From positions 656,212-720,211 of the forward strand of contig CAWCDI010000002.1 in the NCBI GenBank assembly GCA_963794415.1: DNA of 64,000 bases. The letters run 5' to 3'. Origin of the DNA: CAVPTL01 sp963794415. Its GTDB lineage: Bacteria; Actinomycetota; Thermoleophilia; Gaiellales; JAICJC01. Below are positions 53,646-62,764 of this stretch, in pieces; position 1 is the first letter of the stretch, and each line of letters begins with the position of its first letter. Made by a program: the position numbers and the translations under genes. Under the pieces are notes generated by a model, which made no database searches, had not been told where the DNA came from, and worked only from the letters and a program-made list of their open reading frames with translations.

Positions 53646-56177
53646 GTGGCGCGGGATCCGCGGTTCGACATCCTCTTCGAGCCGGTCCAGATCGGGCCGG
53701 TCACCCTCCCGAACCGCTTCTACCAGGTGCCGCACTGCACGGGCTTCGGCGTGGAGAAGCCCCTCACGCAGGCGGCGCACCGCCGGATGAAGGCCGAGGG
53801 CGGGTGGGGCGGAGTGTGCACGGAGTACGCGGCGGTGTCACGAGACTCCGACGAATCTCCGTACGTCTCGGTGCGGATGTGGGACGAGGGCGACCGCGAC
53901 GCGCTTCGCCTCACCACCGATGCGATCCACCAGTACGGCTCGCTGGCGGGCATCGAGCTCTCGCACACCGGCGCCCACGGCGAGAACTCCGAGTCGCGGC
54001 TCCCCTCCGTCGCGCCCTCGGCAGTGGCCGGCGACTTCGCGCTCGGCGTGGTGCCCATGGCGATGTCAATCGCCGACATCCGCCGGGTGCAGGACGACTG
54101 GGTGCGCGCCGCCATCCTGAGCGCCGAAGCGGGCTTCGACATCGTGTACGTCTACGGCGGGCACACCTACCTGCCGGGCCAGTTCCTCTCGCCGTACTAC
54201 AACCGCCGCACAGATGAGTACGGCGGGTCGCTCAGAAACCGCGCGCGGTTCTGGCTCGAGACGCTGGGGCTGGTGCGCGAGGCGGTCGGTGACCGCTGCG
54301 CCGTCGCGTGCCGCGTGGCCGTGTCGCGGGGCGAGGCGGAGGCCGGCGTGGACCTCGACGAGGGCCTCGAGTTCGTGCACATGGCAAACGACGTGGTCGA
54401 TCTCTGGGACGTCAACATCGGCTCCATCGCGGAGTGGTCGCAGGACTCCGGGCCGTCGCGGTTCTTCGCCGAGGGCTGGCAGCTGGAGTACACCGGCCGC
54501 GTGCGCGAGGCCACCGAGAAGCCCATCGCCGGAGTCGGCCGCATCACCGACCCCTACCTGATGGAGCGCATCATCCGAAGCGGCGCGTGGGATCTGATCG
54601 GCGCTGCCCGCCCGTCGATCGCCGACCCGTTCCTGCCGCAGAAGATCCGCGAGGGCCGGCTCGAGGAGATCCGCGAGTGCATCGGCTGCAACATCTGCAT
54701 CTCCAAGGCCGACACGCGCCGGCACCTGGGCTGCACCCAGAACCCCACCGCAGGCGAGGAGCACCGCCGCGGCTGGCACCCCGAGCGGGTCGAGCCGCTG
54801 GCAGACCGCGACCGCGAGGCGCTGGTGGTGGGCGCGGGCCCGGCGGGGCTGGAGTGCGCCATCACGCTGGCGAAGCGCGGCCTGCGCAAGGTGCGGCTGG
54901 TCGACGCGGCGCCGCTCACCGGCGGCAGCCTGCGCTGGATCACGCGGCTCCCGGGGTTTGGCGAGTGGGGTCGCGTGGCGGCCTACCGCACGGTCATGAC
55001 GCGGCGGCTGGAGAACCTCGAGCTCGAGCTGGGCACCCGGCTGAGCGCCGCCGACATCCGCGAGTCGGGCGCCGGCATCGTGGTGCTCGCGACCGGCTCG
55101 CACTGGGCCACCGACGGCCTCAACGGCGCCACCCGCGGGCCGATCTCCGGCGCCGACGCCGCGCTCCCGCACGTGATGACGCCCGAGCAGATCGTGCTCG
55201 AGGGCAAGCGCCCCGGCGGAGACCGCGTGGTGGTGTACGACGCCGACGGCTACTACGCAGGCCCGGGCGTGGCCGAGCTGCTTGCCCGCGAGGGCTTCGA
55301 CGTGCAGCTCGTGACCTGTCACGACCAGGTCGCGCCGTTTGCCGCGGAGACCCTCGAGGACGTGCTCACCCGTGAGCGGCTGCACGCTGCGGGGGTCGCC
55401 ATGCACCGCGCGGTGACGGTCACGGCGGTCGATGAGGGCGGCGTCGATGCCGAGGGGGAGTTCGGCGAGCCGGTGCGGATCGATGCCGACGGCGTGGTGC
55501 TGGTGACCCAGCGCGTGGCCGACGATGCGCTCTGGCTGGAGCTCGAGGGCACGCCGGGCGTCTACCGCGTCGGTGACTGCGTCACGCCGCGGCTGATGGC
55601 CGAGGCAGTCTTCGACGGCCACCGGCTGGCCCGTGAGCTCGAGTCCCCGGATCCGCTCGTGGCGCTGCCGTACCTCCGCGAGCGGCCGGGCGATCCCCTC
55701 GAGCTCGGCTCCAACCCCGGCGCGCTCACGCCGGCCTGGCCGCCGGCCGATCCCGGCCGCCGCGCCGTCGAGCTGGTGGAGGGCTCGCCGCGTGAGATCG
55801 CCGCGCAGCTCGATCCGCTGCTCCGCGATGCGGCGGGCGACGTGGTGATCGCTGCCGGCCGCGGCGCAGGCGATGACCTGGCGCCCTACCGGCGGCTTGC
55901 CGAGCGCTACGGCGGGCGGTTCGTGGTGACCCGGCCGCAGGTCGAGGCGGGGCGCGCAACCCGGGCCGAGCTGGTGGGCGCGTCATCCGAGAAGGTCGCG
56001 CCGGCCGTCTACCTCGGGCTGGGGGTGGGTGGATCGCTTGCGCACGTTCTGGGTATGGACGGGAGCGTGCAGGTGATTGCCGTCAACCTCGACCGCGAGG
56101 CTCCCATCTTCGAGCACGCCGACCTGGGCGCCATCGCCGACGCGGCCGCGGTGGCTGCAGCCCTGGAAACGCTGTGA
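53646..56177 (+). CDS. trimethylamine-dehydrogenase-family flavoprotein fused to an ETF-alpha FAD domain
   Basis: An 843-residue protein. Residues 1-720 follow trimethylamine dehydrogenase closely: PHCTGFG with Cys31 (the covalent-FMN Cys), TEYAAV (Tyr61), FDIVYVYGGHTYLPGQFLSP, DLWDVNIGSIAEWSQDSGPS, the 4Fe-4S cluster Cys345/348/351/363 and an ADP-binding domain (ALVVGAGPAGLECAI). Residues about 720-843 match the FAD-binding C-terminal domain of ETF alpha (DVVIAAGRGAGDDLAPYRRL, RPQVEAGRAT, LDREAPIFEHADLGAI). Trimethylamine dehydrogenase normally donates electrons to a separate ETF, so here part of the acceptor is built in. At the position of substrate-cage Trp355 there is Ala, so trimethylamine is probably not the substrate. 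Confidence 0.9.
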   Translation: MARDPRFDILFEPVQIGPVTLPNRFYQVPHCTGFGVEKPLTQAAHRRMKAEGGWGGVCTEYAAVSRDSDESPYVSVRMWDEGDRDALRLTTDAIHQYGSLAGIELSHTGAHGENSESRLPSVAPSAVAGDFALGVVPMAMSIADIRRVQDDWVRAAILSAEAGFDIVYVYGGHTYLPGQFLSPYYNRRTDEYGGSLRNRARFWLETLGLVREAVGDRCAVACRVAVSRGEAEAGVDLDEGLEFVHMANDVVDLWDVNIGSIAEWSQDSGPSRFFAEGWQLEYTGRVREATEKPIAGVGRITDPYLMERIIRSGAWDLIGAARPSIADPFLPQKIREGRLEEIRECIGCNICISKADTRRHLGCTQNPTAGEEHRRGWHPERVEPLADRDREALVVGAGPAGLECAITLAKRGLRKVRLVDAAPLTGGSLRWITRLPGFGEWGRVAAYRTVMTRRLENLELELGTRLSAADIRESGAGIVVLATGSHWATDGLNGATRGPISGADAALPHVMTPEQIVLEGKRPGGDRVVVYDADGYYAGPGVAELLAREGFDVQLVTCHDQVAPFAAETLEDVLTRERLHAAGVAMHRAVTVTAVDEGGVDAEGEFGEPVRIDADGVVLVTQRVADDALWLELEGTPGVYRVGDCVTPRLMAEAVFDGHRLARELESPDPLVALPYLRERPGDPLELGSNPGALTPAWPPADPGRRAVELVEGSPREIAAQLDPLLRDAAGDVVIAAGRGAGDDLAPYRRLAERYGGRFVVTRPQVEAGRATRAELVGASSEKVAPAVYLGLGVGGSLAHVLGMDGSVQVIAVNLDREAPIFEHADLGAIADAAAVAAALETL

Positions 56178-57502
56178 GCGGCCCCGTCGTGGTGCTCGGC
56201 GGCGGCTCGACGGGCGAGTCGTTCGCGGGGGCCGTGCGCGCCTACGAGCCCCAGACCGAGATCACCCTCATCGAGCGTGACCTGGTGGGCGGGGAGTGCT
56301 CGTACTTCGCGTGCATGCCGTCGAAGGCGCTGCTTCGGCCCGGCGAGGCGCTGGCAGACGCGCGGCGCGTGCCCGGCGCGGCCGAGGCTGTGGCAGGCGA
56401 GCTGGATCACGCACGCGTGTTCTGGCACCGCGACCAGGTCACGGGCGGCGGCGACGACGGGTCACAGGTGGAGTGGCTGGCCGACAAGCGCATCACGCTG
56501 ATCCGCGGCGAGGCGCGCGTGCTGCGGCCCGGGGTGATCGGCGTGGACGGCCGCGAGGTGCCGTACGAGCGGCTCATGATCGCCACCGGCTCGGTGCCCT
56601 CGATCCCGCCGATCGACGGGATCGACTCCGTCGGCTACTGGACCAACCGCGAGGCGACCACCACGTACGAGGTGCCAGGCCGGCTGATCGTCCTCGGTGC
56701 CGGGCCCGTGGGCTGTGAGCTCGCGCAGTTCTTCCGCCGGATGGGCAGCGAGGTCACCATCGTGAGCGCCGGGGAGCGGCTGCTCGAGCGCGATCATCCC
56801 GACGCGGCGAAGCTCCTCGCCGCCGCGTTCGCCGAGGAGGGCATCGAGCTGCGGCTGGGCGCCTCCGTCGAGCGGGTCGAGGCGAGCATCCGCATGCACC
56901 TGAAGGGTGGCGAGACGCTCGAGGCCGATCGCCTCCTGATCGCAACGGGCCGGCGCGCGAACGTCCACGATTTCGGGTTCGAGCAGCTGGGTGTGACCAT
57001 CTCCAAGCGCGGGATCGAGGTGGACGCGCAGATGCGCGCCGCCGACGGCGTATGGGCCGCGGGCGACGCCACGGGGATCGCGATGTTCACGCACGTGGGC
57101 AAGTACCAGGGCCGGCTGGCGGCGGCCGACATGGCCGGCCGCGCGGCGGAAGCCGACTACTCGGCGATCCCCGCGGTCACGTTCACCGACCCGCAGGTGG
57201 CGTCGGTGGGGGACACGTCAGGCGAGGGCGGGGTGCTGGTGGGCGAGGCGACGTCGGCGGCGCGGCTCTCGACGTACGAGCGGCCCAAGCGCCCGATCCT
57301 GCTGAAGGTGTTCGCCGACCCGGACAGGCACGTGCTGGTGGGAGCGGTGGCGGTGGGGCCGGAGGCGGGGGAGTGGCTGGGCCAGCTAACGCTCGCGATC
57401 CGCGCGCAGGTGCCGATCGACATCCTGCGCCAGACCATCCAGCCCTACCCGACGTTCAGCGAGCTGGTGCAGTTCGCGGTGAAGGCCCTCCCCGACCCCT
57501 GA
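56174..57502 (+). CDS. pyridine-nucleotide-disulfide oxidoreductase (Lpd/MerA-like)
   Basis: A 442-residue flavoprotein. It has VVVLGGGSTGESFAGA (FAD), the redox disulfide GGECSYFACMPSKALL, LIVLGAGPVGCELAQFF (NAD(P)) and VWAAGDATGIAMFTHVGKYQ. The C-terminal HPTxSE motif of lipoamide dehydrogenase reads YPTFSE, so the catalytic His is replaced by Tyr, as in enzymes acting on non-lipoamide substrates. GTG 56174 overlaps the fusion-protein stop. It may recycle electrons or a thiol for the operon's pathway; substrate unknown. Confidence 0.88.
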   Translation: MSGPVVVLGGGSTGESFAGAVRAYEPQTEITLIERDLVGGECSYFACMPSKALLRPGEALADARRVPGAAEAVAGELDHARVFWHRDQVTGGGDDGSQVEWLADKRITLIRGEARVLRPGVIGVDGREVPYERLMIATGSVPSIPPIDGIDSVGYWTNREATTTYEVPGRLIVLGAGPVGCELAQFFRRMGSEVTIVSAGERLLERDHPDAAKLLAAAFAEEGIELRLGASVERVEASIRMHLKGGETLEADRLLIATGRRANVHDFGFEQLGVTISKRGIEVDAQMRAADGVWAAGDATGIAMFTHVGKYQGRLAAADMAGRAAEADYSAIPAVTFTDPQVASVGDTSGEGGVLVGEATSAARLSTYERPKRPILLKVFADPDRHVLVGAVAVGPEAGEWLGQLTLAIRAQVPIDILRQTIQPYPTFSELVQFAVKALPDP

Positions 57503-57504
57503 CG

Positions 57505-57537
57505 GTGAATAGACGGTGCCAGGCACTTAATATTCAC
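57505..57537. repeat. GGTGCC hairpin repeat, copy E
   Basis: GTGAATA (57505-57511) pairs with TATTCAC (57531-57537), enclosing GGTGCCAGGCAC; the middle of the arms is mismatched. Bases 57513-57537 are identical to the left arm of copy B. The stop of the epimerase gene (minus strand) is inside TATTCAC. Confidence 0.8.
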
Positions 57538-58382
57538 GTCACCGAGATCCGAAACGACGCCCGGTGCGACGCGCCCGGCTCGAGCACCTCCAGGCCCATG
57601 CCCGTCTTGATCGCATTGGTCGGCGCCGTCATCGGCTCGAAGCAGATCAGCCGGCCGCCCGGCGGCGAGTACACCTGCGCGTACCGGTAGCCCCCCAGGA
57701 ACGTCACGGCGAGCGTGCGGCCGCCGCCCGCCACCGAGAACTCGATGCCGTCGTCCACCGGCCCGAATGCGTCGTCGAACGAGCGATCGCCCAGCGGCCC
57801 GTCGGCGATGTCGGACGCCCGCCCCACGCCCGTCGGTAGCGATCGCGCATCCAGCTCGAGCTGGGTCATCGGCGGCACGCTGATCTGCCACTCGCCGCGA
57901 TCAGCGCCGGGCGGACAGAGGTAGGGGTGGTACCCGAACGACACCGGCGCCGCGCCCTCCAGCGCGAGCAGCGTTGTGTGGAGCGTCAGCGAGCTCGCCG
58001 TGACCACCGCCTCCACCGTCAGCCGGTGCGGGTGGGGGAACACCTCCAGCGACTGGGGCGCGCGGTCGGTGGAGTACTCGGCTACCACCCTGTCGCCGGC
58101 CTGCTCCAGCACGTCGAACGGGAGCGCAGCCGGGTTCACGCCGTGGATGGCGAGGCCGTTGCCGTCGTCGTGCAGGAGGGGCGAGCCCAGCGGCACGTCG
58201 AGCCGGTTGGCCCACGGGTGCAGCAGCGGAATGCCGAACGTCGATCCGCGGTCGCGGTACCCATCCACGCCGTTTCGCTGCGCCAGGAGCTCCTCCCGCC
58301 GGTGGGTGAGCGACGAGCCCACCATCGCGAGCCGCGGCTCGAACGTCGCCTCCAGCTCGCCCGCCGTGATGGTGACGCTCAT
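57534..58382 (-). CDS. aldose 1-epimerase-like protein
   Basis: A 282-residue galactose-mutarotase-fold protein: FGIPLLHPWANRLD, LAIHGVNP, SFGYHPYLCPPGADRG (catalytic His) and a late ICFEPMTAPTNAI (catalytic Glu). It interconverts sugar anomers. ATG 58382 overlaps the stop of the PLP decarboxylase gene (ATGA), forming a two-gene operon. Confidence 0.9.
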   Translation of the reverse strand: MSVTITAGELEATFEPRLAMVGSSLTHRREELLAQRNGVDGYRDRGSTFGIPLLHPWANRLDVPLGSPLLHDDGNGLAIHGVNPAALPFDVLEQAGDRVVAEYSTDRAPQSLEVFPHPHRLTVEAVVTASSLTLHTTLLALEGAAPVSFGYHPYLCPPGADRGEWQISVPPMTQLELDARSLPTGVGRASDIADGPLGDRSFDDAFGPVDDGIEFSVAGGGRTLAVTFLGGYRYAQVYSPPGGRLICFEPMTAPTNAIKTGMGLEVLEPGASHRASFRISVT

Positions 58383-59740
58383 GCGAGTCGCTCCGGCACG
58401 ATGTCGCGGGCAAACACCTCGGCCACCGTCTCGGGCCGCTTGATCCACTCGGCCTGATCGCCGCTCACCATCACGGTGCCGGGTCGCGGCAGGGCGTTGA
58501 AGTTGGCGGCGCAGGCGTCCTGGTAGGCGCCGGTATCGAGCAGTGCGATCACGTCGTTCACCTCCACCTCGGGGAGCTCGGTCTGCCGGGCCAGCACGTC
58601 GAACCCGCACGACATGCCGACGATGTCCGCCGTCCTCGTCGCAGCCGCACCGGCGCGCGAGGCCACCAGAGGACGGAAGTGCGCGTGCTCGATGAGCAGG
58701 TCGGAGAGAAACATCTCGGTCGTGTCGGTCTCGACCCACGACCACTCGACGGGCTCGTGCTGATGCTTCAGCCCGCGCACCGTTGTGAGATGCACCCCGG
58801 CGTCTGCGTGCAGCGACCGGCCCGGCTCCACCTCGAGCGCGATCCCCGCCGGATCGAGCCCGCCGGCGGTGAGCGCCCGACCCAGCGTCCCCGCCACCGC
58901 ACCTGCGAACTCGGCGATCGGCGCCGCCGCCGACCCGGTCGGTGACGTGGGATCGCGCGGCGCCGGGAAGCCGCCGCCCACGTCGATCTCCTGCGGCCGC
59001 CAGCCGCCCCACGCGGTGCTCAGCTGGAGGATCACGGCGGCAAAGCTCCGTGCCATGCCGCTCCACACCGCTGGGTCGGCGCTGTGGCGGCCGAGGTGCG
59101 CCATGAGGCCCGTCAGCTCCACGTGCGGCGACGCGATCGCCACCGCGCCGGCCCGAAGCGCCTGCTCGGTGGGGATGCCCGGCTTGTAGCGGTGGGCGGC
59201 GAGCCGCACGTCGACGTCGGGAAAGAAGTCGGAGCGCTCGGTGAGCCCGTCGTAGTCGGGCCGCACGCGCAGCCGGATCGACGCGCGCTTCCCGAGCCGG
59301 GCAGCGGCGGCCTCGATGCGCCCGAGCTCCTCGGCACTGTCCAGCGTGATCCGCGCGCCCGCTGCCACCGCCCGCTCGATCACCTCGTCGCTCTTGACCG
59401 AGCCGTTCACCGAGATGAGCTGCGGCGGCACGCGGGCGGCGAGCGCGGCGTGCAGCTCGCCCGGCCCGAACGTGTCGCACCCTGCCCCGGCGCGGGTCAG
59501 CACGCGGCGCACCGCGAGCGAGAGGTTTGCCTTGATCGACGGCAGCACCCGCACCTCGCCGTGCGGCCACTCTGCCCGGAACGCCGCGCCGATCGACTCC
59601 AGATTGCGCAGCAGCTGATCCTCGGAGATCACGTAGAGCGGCGTGCCGAAGCGCTGTGCGATCTCGACCAGGTCACACCCCTCGAGCCACAGGTGCCCGG
59701 CGCGGACGGTCAGTGACGCATCGATCCGTTGCTCGCTCAC
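58379..59740 (-). CDS. PLP-dependent decarboxylase (diaminopimelate/ornithine decarboxylase fold III)
   Basis: A 453-residue protein: VLPSIKANLSLAVRR carries the PLP Lys, then DVGGGFPAP, EPGRSLHADAG and, from the partner subunit, SCGFDVL and LLDTGAYQDACAANFN. GTG 59740 is preferred because TACACT (59752-59747) lies six bases upstream. It is less similar to LysA than expected for biosynthesis and could act on another amino acid or a carboxylated polyamine. It heads the operon with the epimerase. Confidence 0.85.
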   Translation of the reverse strand: MSEQRIDASLTVRAGHLWLEGCDLVEIAQRFGTPLYVISEDQLLRNLESIGAAFRAEWPHGEVRVLPSIKANLSLAVRRVLTRAGAGCDTFGPGELHAALAARVPPQLISVNGSVKSDEVIERAVAAGARITLDSAEELGRIEAAAARLGKRASIRLRVRPDYDGLTERSDFFPDVDVRLAAHRYKPGIPTEQALRAGAVAIASPHVELTGLMAHLGRHSADPAVWSGMARSFAAVILQLSTAWGGWRPQEIDVGGGFPAPRDPTSPTGSAAAPIAEFAGAVAGTLGRALTAGGLDPAGIALEVEPGRSLHADAGVHLTTVRGLKHQHEPVEWSWVETDTTEMFLSDLLIEHAHFRPLVASRAGAAATRTADIVGMSCGFDVLARQTELPEVEVNDVIALLDTGAYQDACAANFNALPRPGTVMVSGDQAEWIKRPETVAEVFARDIVPERLA

Positions 59741-59746
59741 GAGGAG

Positions 59747-59764
59747 AGTGTAGGCATGTACCCT
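59747..59764. promoter_or_regulatory. compact divergent promoter between PLP decarboxylase and MFS genes
   Basis: TACACT (59752-59747, minus) and TACCCT (59759-59764, plus) lie 6 and 7 bases before their start codons in a gap of only 31 bp. Both mRNAs should be leaderless. Confidence 0.6.
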
Positions 59765-59771
59765 CATCGGC

Positions 59772-60950
59772 GTGATGAGCCGATCAGCTGCCGCAATCCT
59801 GACGCTCGTGTTCATGGTCGAGCTGACGCTCTTCTCGATCCTCCCGATCGTCCCGATCTACACCGACCAGCTGGATCTCTCCAAGCTCCAGGCCGGCGCG
59901 ATCCTCTCGGCGTCGGCCTTCGCGGTGACCATCGCCTCGATCCCCGCGGGCGTCCTGGCCGACCGCGTCGGCGCCCGGCGGATCACGCTGATCGCGGCGT
60001 TCCTGGTGATCATCTCGTGCGGCGGCCAGGCCTTCGCCGACTCGTTTGCGACCATCATGGCGGCACGCATCGTCTACGGCCTGGGGTCGGCGGTGGTGTG
60101 GACGTCGGCGCTGGCATGGCTCTCGGATGTGAGCAGCGAGGAGACGCGCTCGACGATGGTGGGCTCGACGGTGGCGGCCGCCGGTCTCGGCAGCCTCATC
60201 GGCCCGGCCTTCACCGGGTACATCGCCCAGCACTTCTCCATCGAGGCGGCGTACCTGTGCATCGGCGCAGTCGTCGCTCTGGTCACTGCGGGGCTCTTCT
60301 TCGTGCCTGCCGGCATCCCCCACCAGGTCGAGCAGGCGTCACTTCGCAGCATCATCGGGGTGGTCGGTCGCAGCCGGCTCATCGTCGGGGCGCTTCTCAT
60401 GATGTTCGTGGCCGGGTTCGTGGACGGCATCGTGAACCTGCTGGCGCCGCTCGAGCTGACGGCAAACGGCCTCACCTCCGGCGAGACCGGCCTCGTGTTC
60501 TCGATCGCAGCGGCCGTCTTCATCTTCTTCAGCGCCTTCGTCTCGCGCCACGGGGGCTGGGCGTCGTCACCGCGCTTCGCCGGTCTTGCGTGCATCGTGC
60601 AGGCGGCGACGCTCATCCCCGTGCTCTTCTCGCTGAGCTCGGCCGCGGTCATCTTCGTCGTGCTCGCGCGCGGGCCCGCCAGCGCCGTGGTCTACACCGT
60701 GGCGATGCCCGTGGCGGTCATCGCGGCCCGTCACCACGGCGTGGGCACCGCGACCGTCGCCGGCGTGGTGGGGATGTTCTGGGGGTTTGCGAGCATGATC
60801 GGCTCGCCTGTGGCGGGCGTGATCGCCGATGCTGCGAGCGATGCCGCGGCCTACGGGGTGGGGGCGGTCATGCTGCTCGCGGCGGGAGTCTGGCTCCTGC
60901 GCACCGTCCCGGAGACAGAACTGGAACCCGAACCCGTCGCAGTCGGCTAG
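59772..60950 (+). CDS. MFS transporter (DHA1-like)
   Basis: A 392-residue, twelve-helix protein: TLFSILPIVPIYTDQLDLSK, GVLADRVGARRITLIAAFLV (motif A) and VGSTVAAAGLGSLIGPAFTG. GTG 59772 fits the promoter; ATG 59775 is equally possible. Substrate unknown. Confidence 0.88.
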   Translation: MMSRSAAAILTLVFMVELTLFSILPIVPIYTDQLDLSKLQAGAILSASAFAVTIASIPAGVLADRVGARRITLIAAFLVIISCGGQAFADSFATIMAARIVYGLGSAVVWTSALAWLSDVSSEETRSTMVGSTVAAAGLGSLIGPAFTGYIAQHFSIEAAYLCIGAVVALVTAGLFFVPAGIPHQVEQASLRSIIGVVGRSRLIVGALLMMFVAGFVDGIVNLLAPLELTANGLTSGETGLVFSIAAAVFIFFSAFVSRHGGWASSPRFAGLACIVQAATLIPVLFSLSSAAVIFVVLARGPASAVVYTVAMPVAVIAARHHGVGTATVAGVVGMFWGFASMIGSPVAGVIADAASDAAAYGVGAVMLLAAGVWLLRTVPETELEPEPVAVG

Positions 60951-60962
60951 CGTTGCCCCGCC

Positions 60963-62153
60963 ATGGACTTTGAGCTGACCGAAGCGCAGCGCGAGCTGCG
61001 AGACCGCGCCGCGAAGTTCGTTGACGAGGAGTGCATCCCGCACGAGGTCGCCGCCGAGCTGAATCACGGGCCGCTCCCGCCGGAGACCGTCCGGCACATC
61101 CAGAAGCGTGCCCGCGAGCTCGAGCTCACCGGCGGTAACCACGCCAGGCAGTACGGCGGGCAAGGCTGGAGCGCGCTCGACCAGGTGCTCGTGCAGGAGG
61201 AGCTCGGCCGCAACACCAACGGCATCTGGTGGGTTATCGGGGGCGGCTACAACGTGCTGGCGCGAGGCACCCAGGCCCAGATCGACCGCTATCTGCTGCC
61301 CACGCTGCGCGGCGAGCGCGCCGACGCCTACGCGGTCACCGAGGGCGGTTCGGGCTCGGATCCCAGCGGCATCTCGACGACCGCCGAGCGCACCGCCAAC
61401 GGCTGGCGCATCCGCGGCGAGAAGTGGTTTGTCACCTCGGGCGACGTGTGTGACTTCGACATCGTGATGACCAACGTGATCGACGGCGACAAGCGCCTGC
61501 CGACGCTCTTCCTTGTTGACCGCGACCGGCCCGGCATCGAGATCATCGACGACCCGCCCTTCACCCACAACTACCCCCATGGGCACCCGACGGTGCGCTA
61601 CGACGTGGAGGTCGAGGCGGACGCTGTGCTGGGCGGCCCCGACAACATCGGGCGCGGCGACGAGCTCCAGAACGAGTGGTTCGTGGAGGAGCGCATCCAC
61701 ATCGCCGCGCGCTGCGTGGGCGCGATGCGGCGGCTGCTGCTGGAGTCGGTGGAGTGGGCGATGGAGCGCGAGCAGTTCGGCGAGCGCATCTACGACTTCC
61801 AGGGCATCAGCTTCCCGCTCGCAGACTCGGCCGCCGACTGCGCCGCCGCGCGCCTCCTGACCTACCAGGTCGCGCAGATGGTGGATGACGGCGCCGACCC
61901 CAAGCTGATCCACGGCCGGGCGGCGATGGCCAAGCTCTTCGCCTCCGAGGCCGCGTACCGCTGCGCCGATCGCGCAGTGCAGACGTTCGGCGGCCGCGGC
62001 TACATGCGCACCACCACCGCCGAGCGGTTCCTGCGCGAGCTGCGCGTTGACCGCATCTGGGAAGGCACCTCCGAGATCCAGCGCCTCATCGTGGCGCGCG
62101 GCCTCGAGAAGCGCGGCGTCGAGCGGATGCTCTCGCCGCTTCGCGACGTCTGA
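60963..62153 (+). CDS. acyl-CoA dehydrogenase
   Basis: A 396-residue flavoprotein: YAVTEGGSGSDPSG (FAD-binding signature), VQTFGGRGYMRTTTAERFLR and RIWEGTSEIQRLIVARGL with the catalytic Glu. It introduces the 2,3-double bond into acyl-CoA and passes electrons to ETF. TAGCGT (60948-60953) lies nine bases before the ATG and overlaps the end of the MFS gene. Acyl chain specificity is not clear. Confidence 0.93.
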   Translation: MDFELTEAQRELRDRAAKFVDEECIPHEVAAELNHGPLPPETVRHIQKRARELELTGGNHARQYGGQGWSALDQVLVQEELGRNTNGIWWVIGGGYNVLARGTQAQIDRYLLPTLRGERADAYAVTEGGSGSDPSGISTTAERTANGWRIRGEKWFVTSGDVCDFDIVMTNVIDGDKRLPTLFLVDRDRPGIEIIDDPPFTHNYPHGHPTVRYDVEVEADAVLGGPDNIGRGDELQNEWFVEERIHIAARCVGAMRRLLLESVEWAMEREQFGERIYDFQGISFPLADSAADCAAARLLTYQVAQMVDDGADPKLIHGRAAMAKLFASEAAYRCADRAVQTFGGRGYMRTTTAERFLRELRVDRIWEGTSEIQRLIVARGLEKRGVERMLSPLRDV

Positions 62154-62212
62154 GCAGGGATCCGGCCCGCCGAACCCGAACCCTCCAGGTGAAGCAACCA
62201 TTGGAGGTCGCC

Positions 62213-62758
62213 ATGCGCCGCCGAACCTGGATCATCGCTGGAGTCGTCGCGGCCCTTGCCGCCGGCGTCGCCGGAGTCGTCTCGAACGCCCAAGGATCGA
62301 CTGAGCCGGCCTTCAACAGCTGGCCGCTCTTGCCGAAGTCGGAGGGCAAGGCGGTTGTGCCGAGCCTCGCCGGTACATCGAAGCTGGCAGTGCTCGGAAC
62401 GGACTTCACCGTCGCGTCAGTCGATAACGACCCGAGCGGCACCAGCCAGGGCGATGAGATCACCGTGACCGCGCAGCTCCTCACCACCGATGGGCGCAAG
62501 ACCGGTCGGCTCGAGGTACACGAGGTGATTACGGACGCCCGGAATGCGAACGCGCCGATCGTCCAGATCACGGCAACGGTGCTCCTTCCCGGCGGACAGA
62601 TCTCCGCTGTCGGCATTCAGCAGGCCAACCAGCAGGGCACGCGGCTGGCGATCGTCGGCGGCACCGGCCAGTACTACAACGTGCGCGGCGGCCAGCTGAC
62701 GGCAGGCTCGGCGGCCAACAACCGGACGAGCCTCACGTTCCTGCTGCTCCGGCGCTAG
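62213..62758 (+). CDS. secreted dirigent/allene-oxide-cyclase-like barrel protein
   Basis: A 181-residue protein. ATG 62213 follows a Shine-Dalgarno (GGAGG, 62204-62208) and opens a signal peptide (MRRRTWIIAGVVAALAAGVA). The mature part ends with AIVGGTGQYYNVRGGQLTAG, the motif of dirigent and allene-oxide-cyclase-like beta-barrels. Bacterial members have unknown function; a secreted binding or cyclising role is possible. Confidence 0.75.
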   Translation: MRRRTWIIAGVVAALAAGVAGVVSNAQGSTEPAFNSWPLLPKSEGKAVVPSLAGTSKLAVLGTDFTVASVDNDPSGTSQGDEITVTAQLLTTDGRKTGRLEVHEVITDARNANAPIVQITATVLLPGGQISAVGIQQANQQGTRLAIVGGTGQYYNVRGGQLTAGSAANNRTSLTFLLLRR

Positions 62759-62764
62759 TCACGG

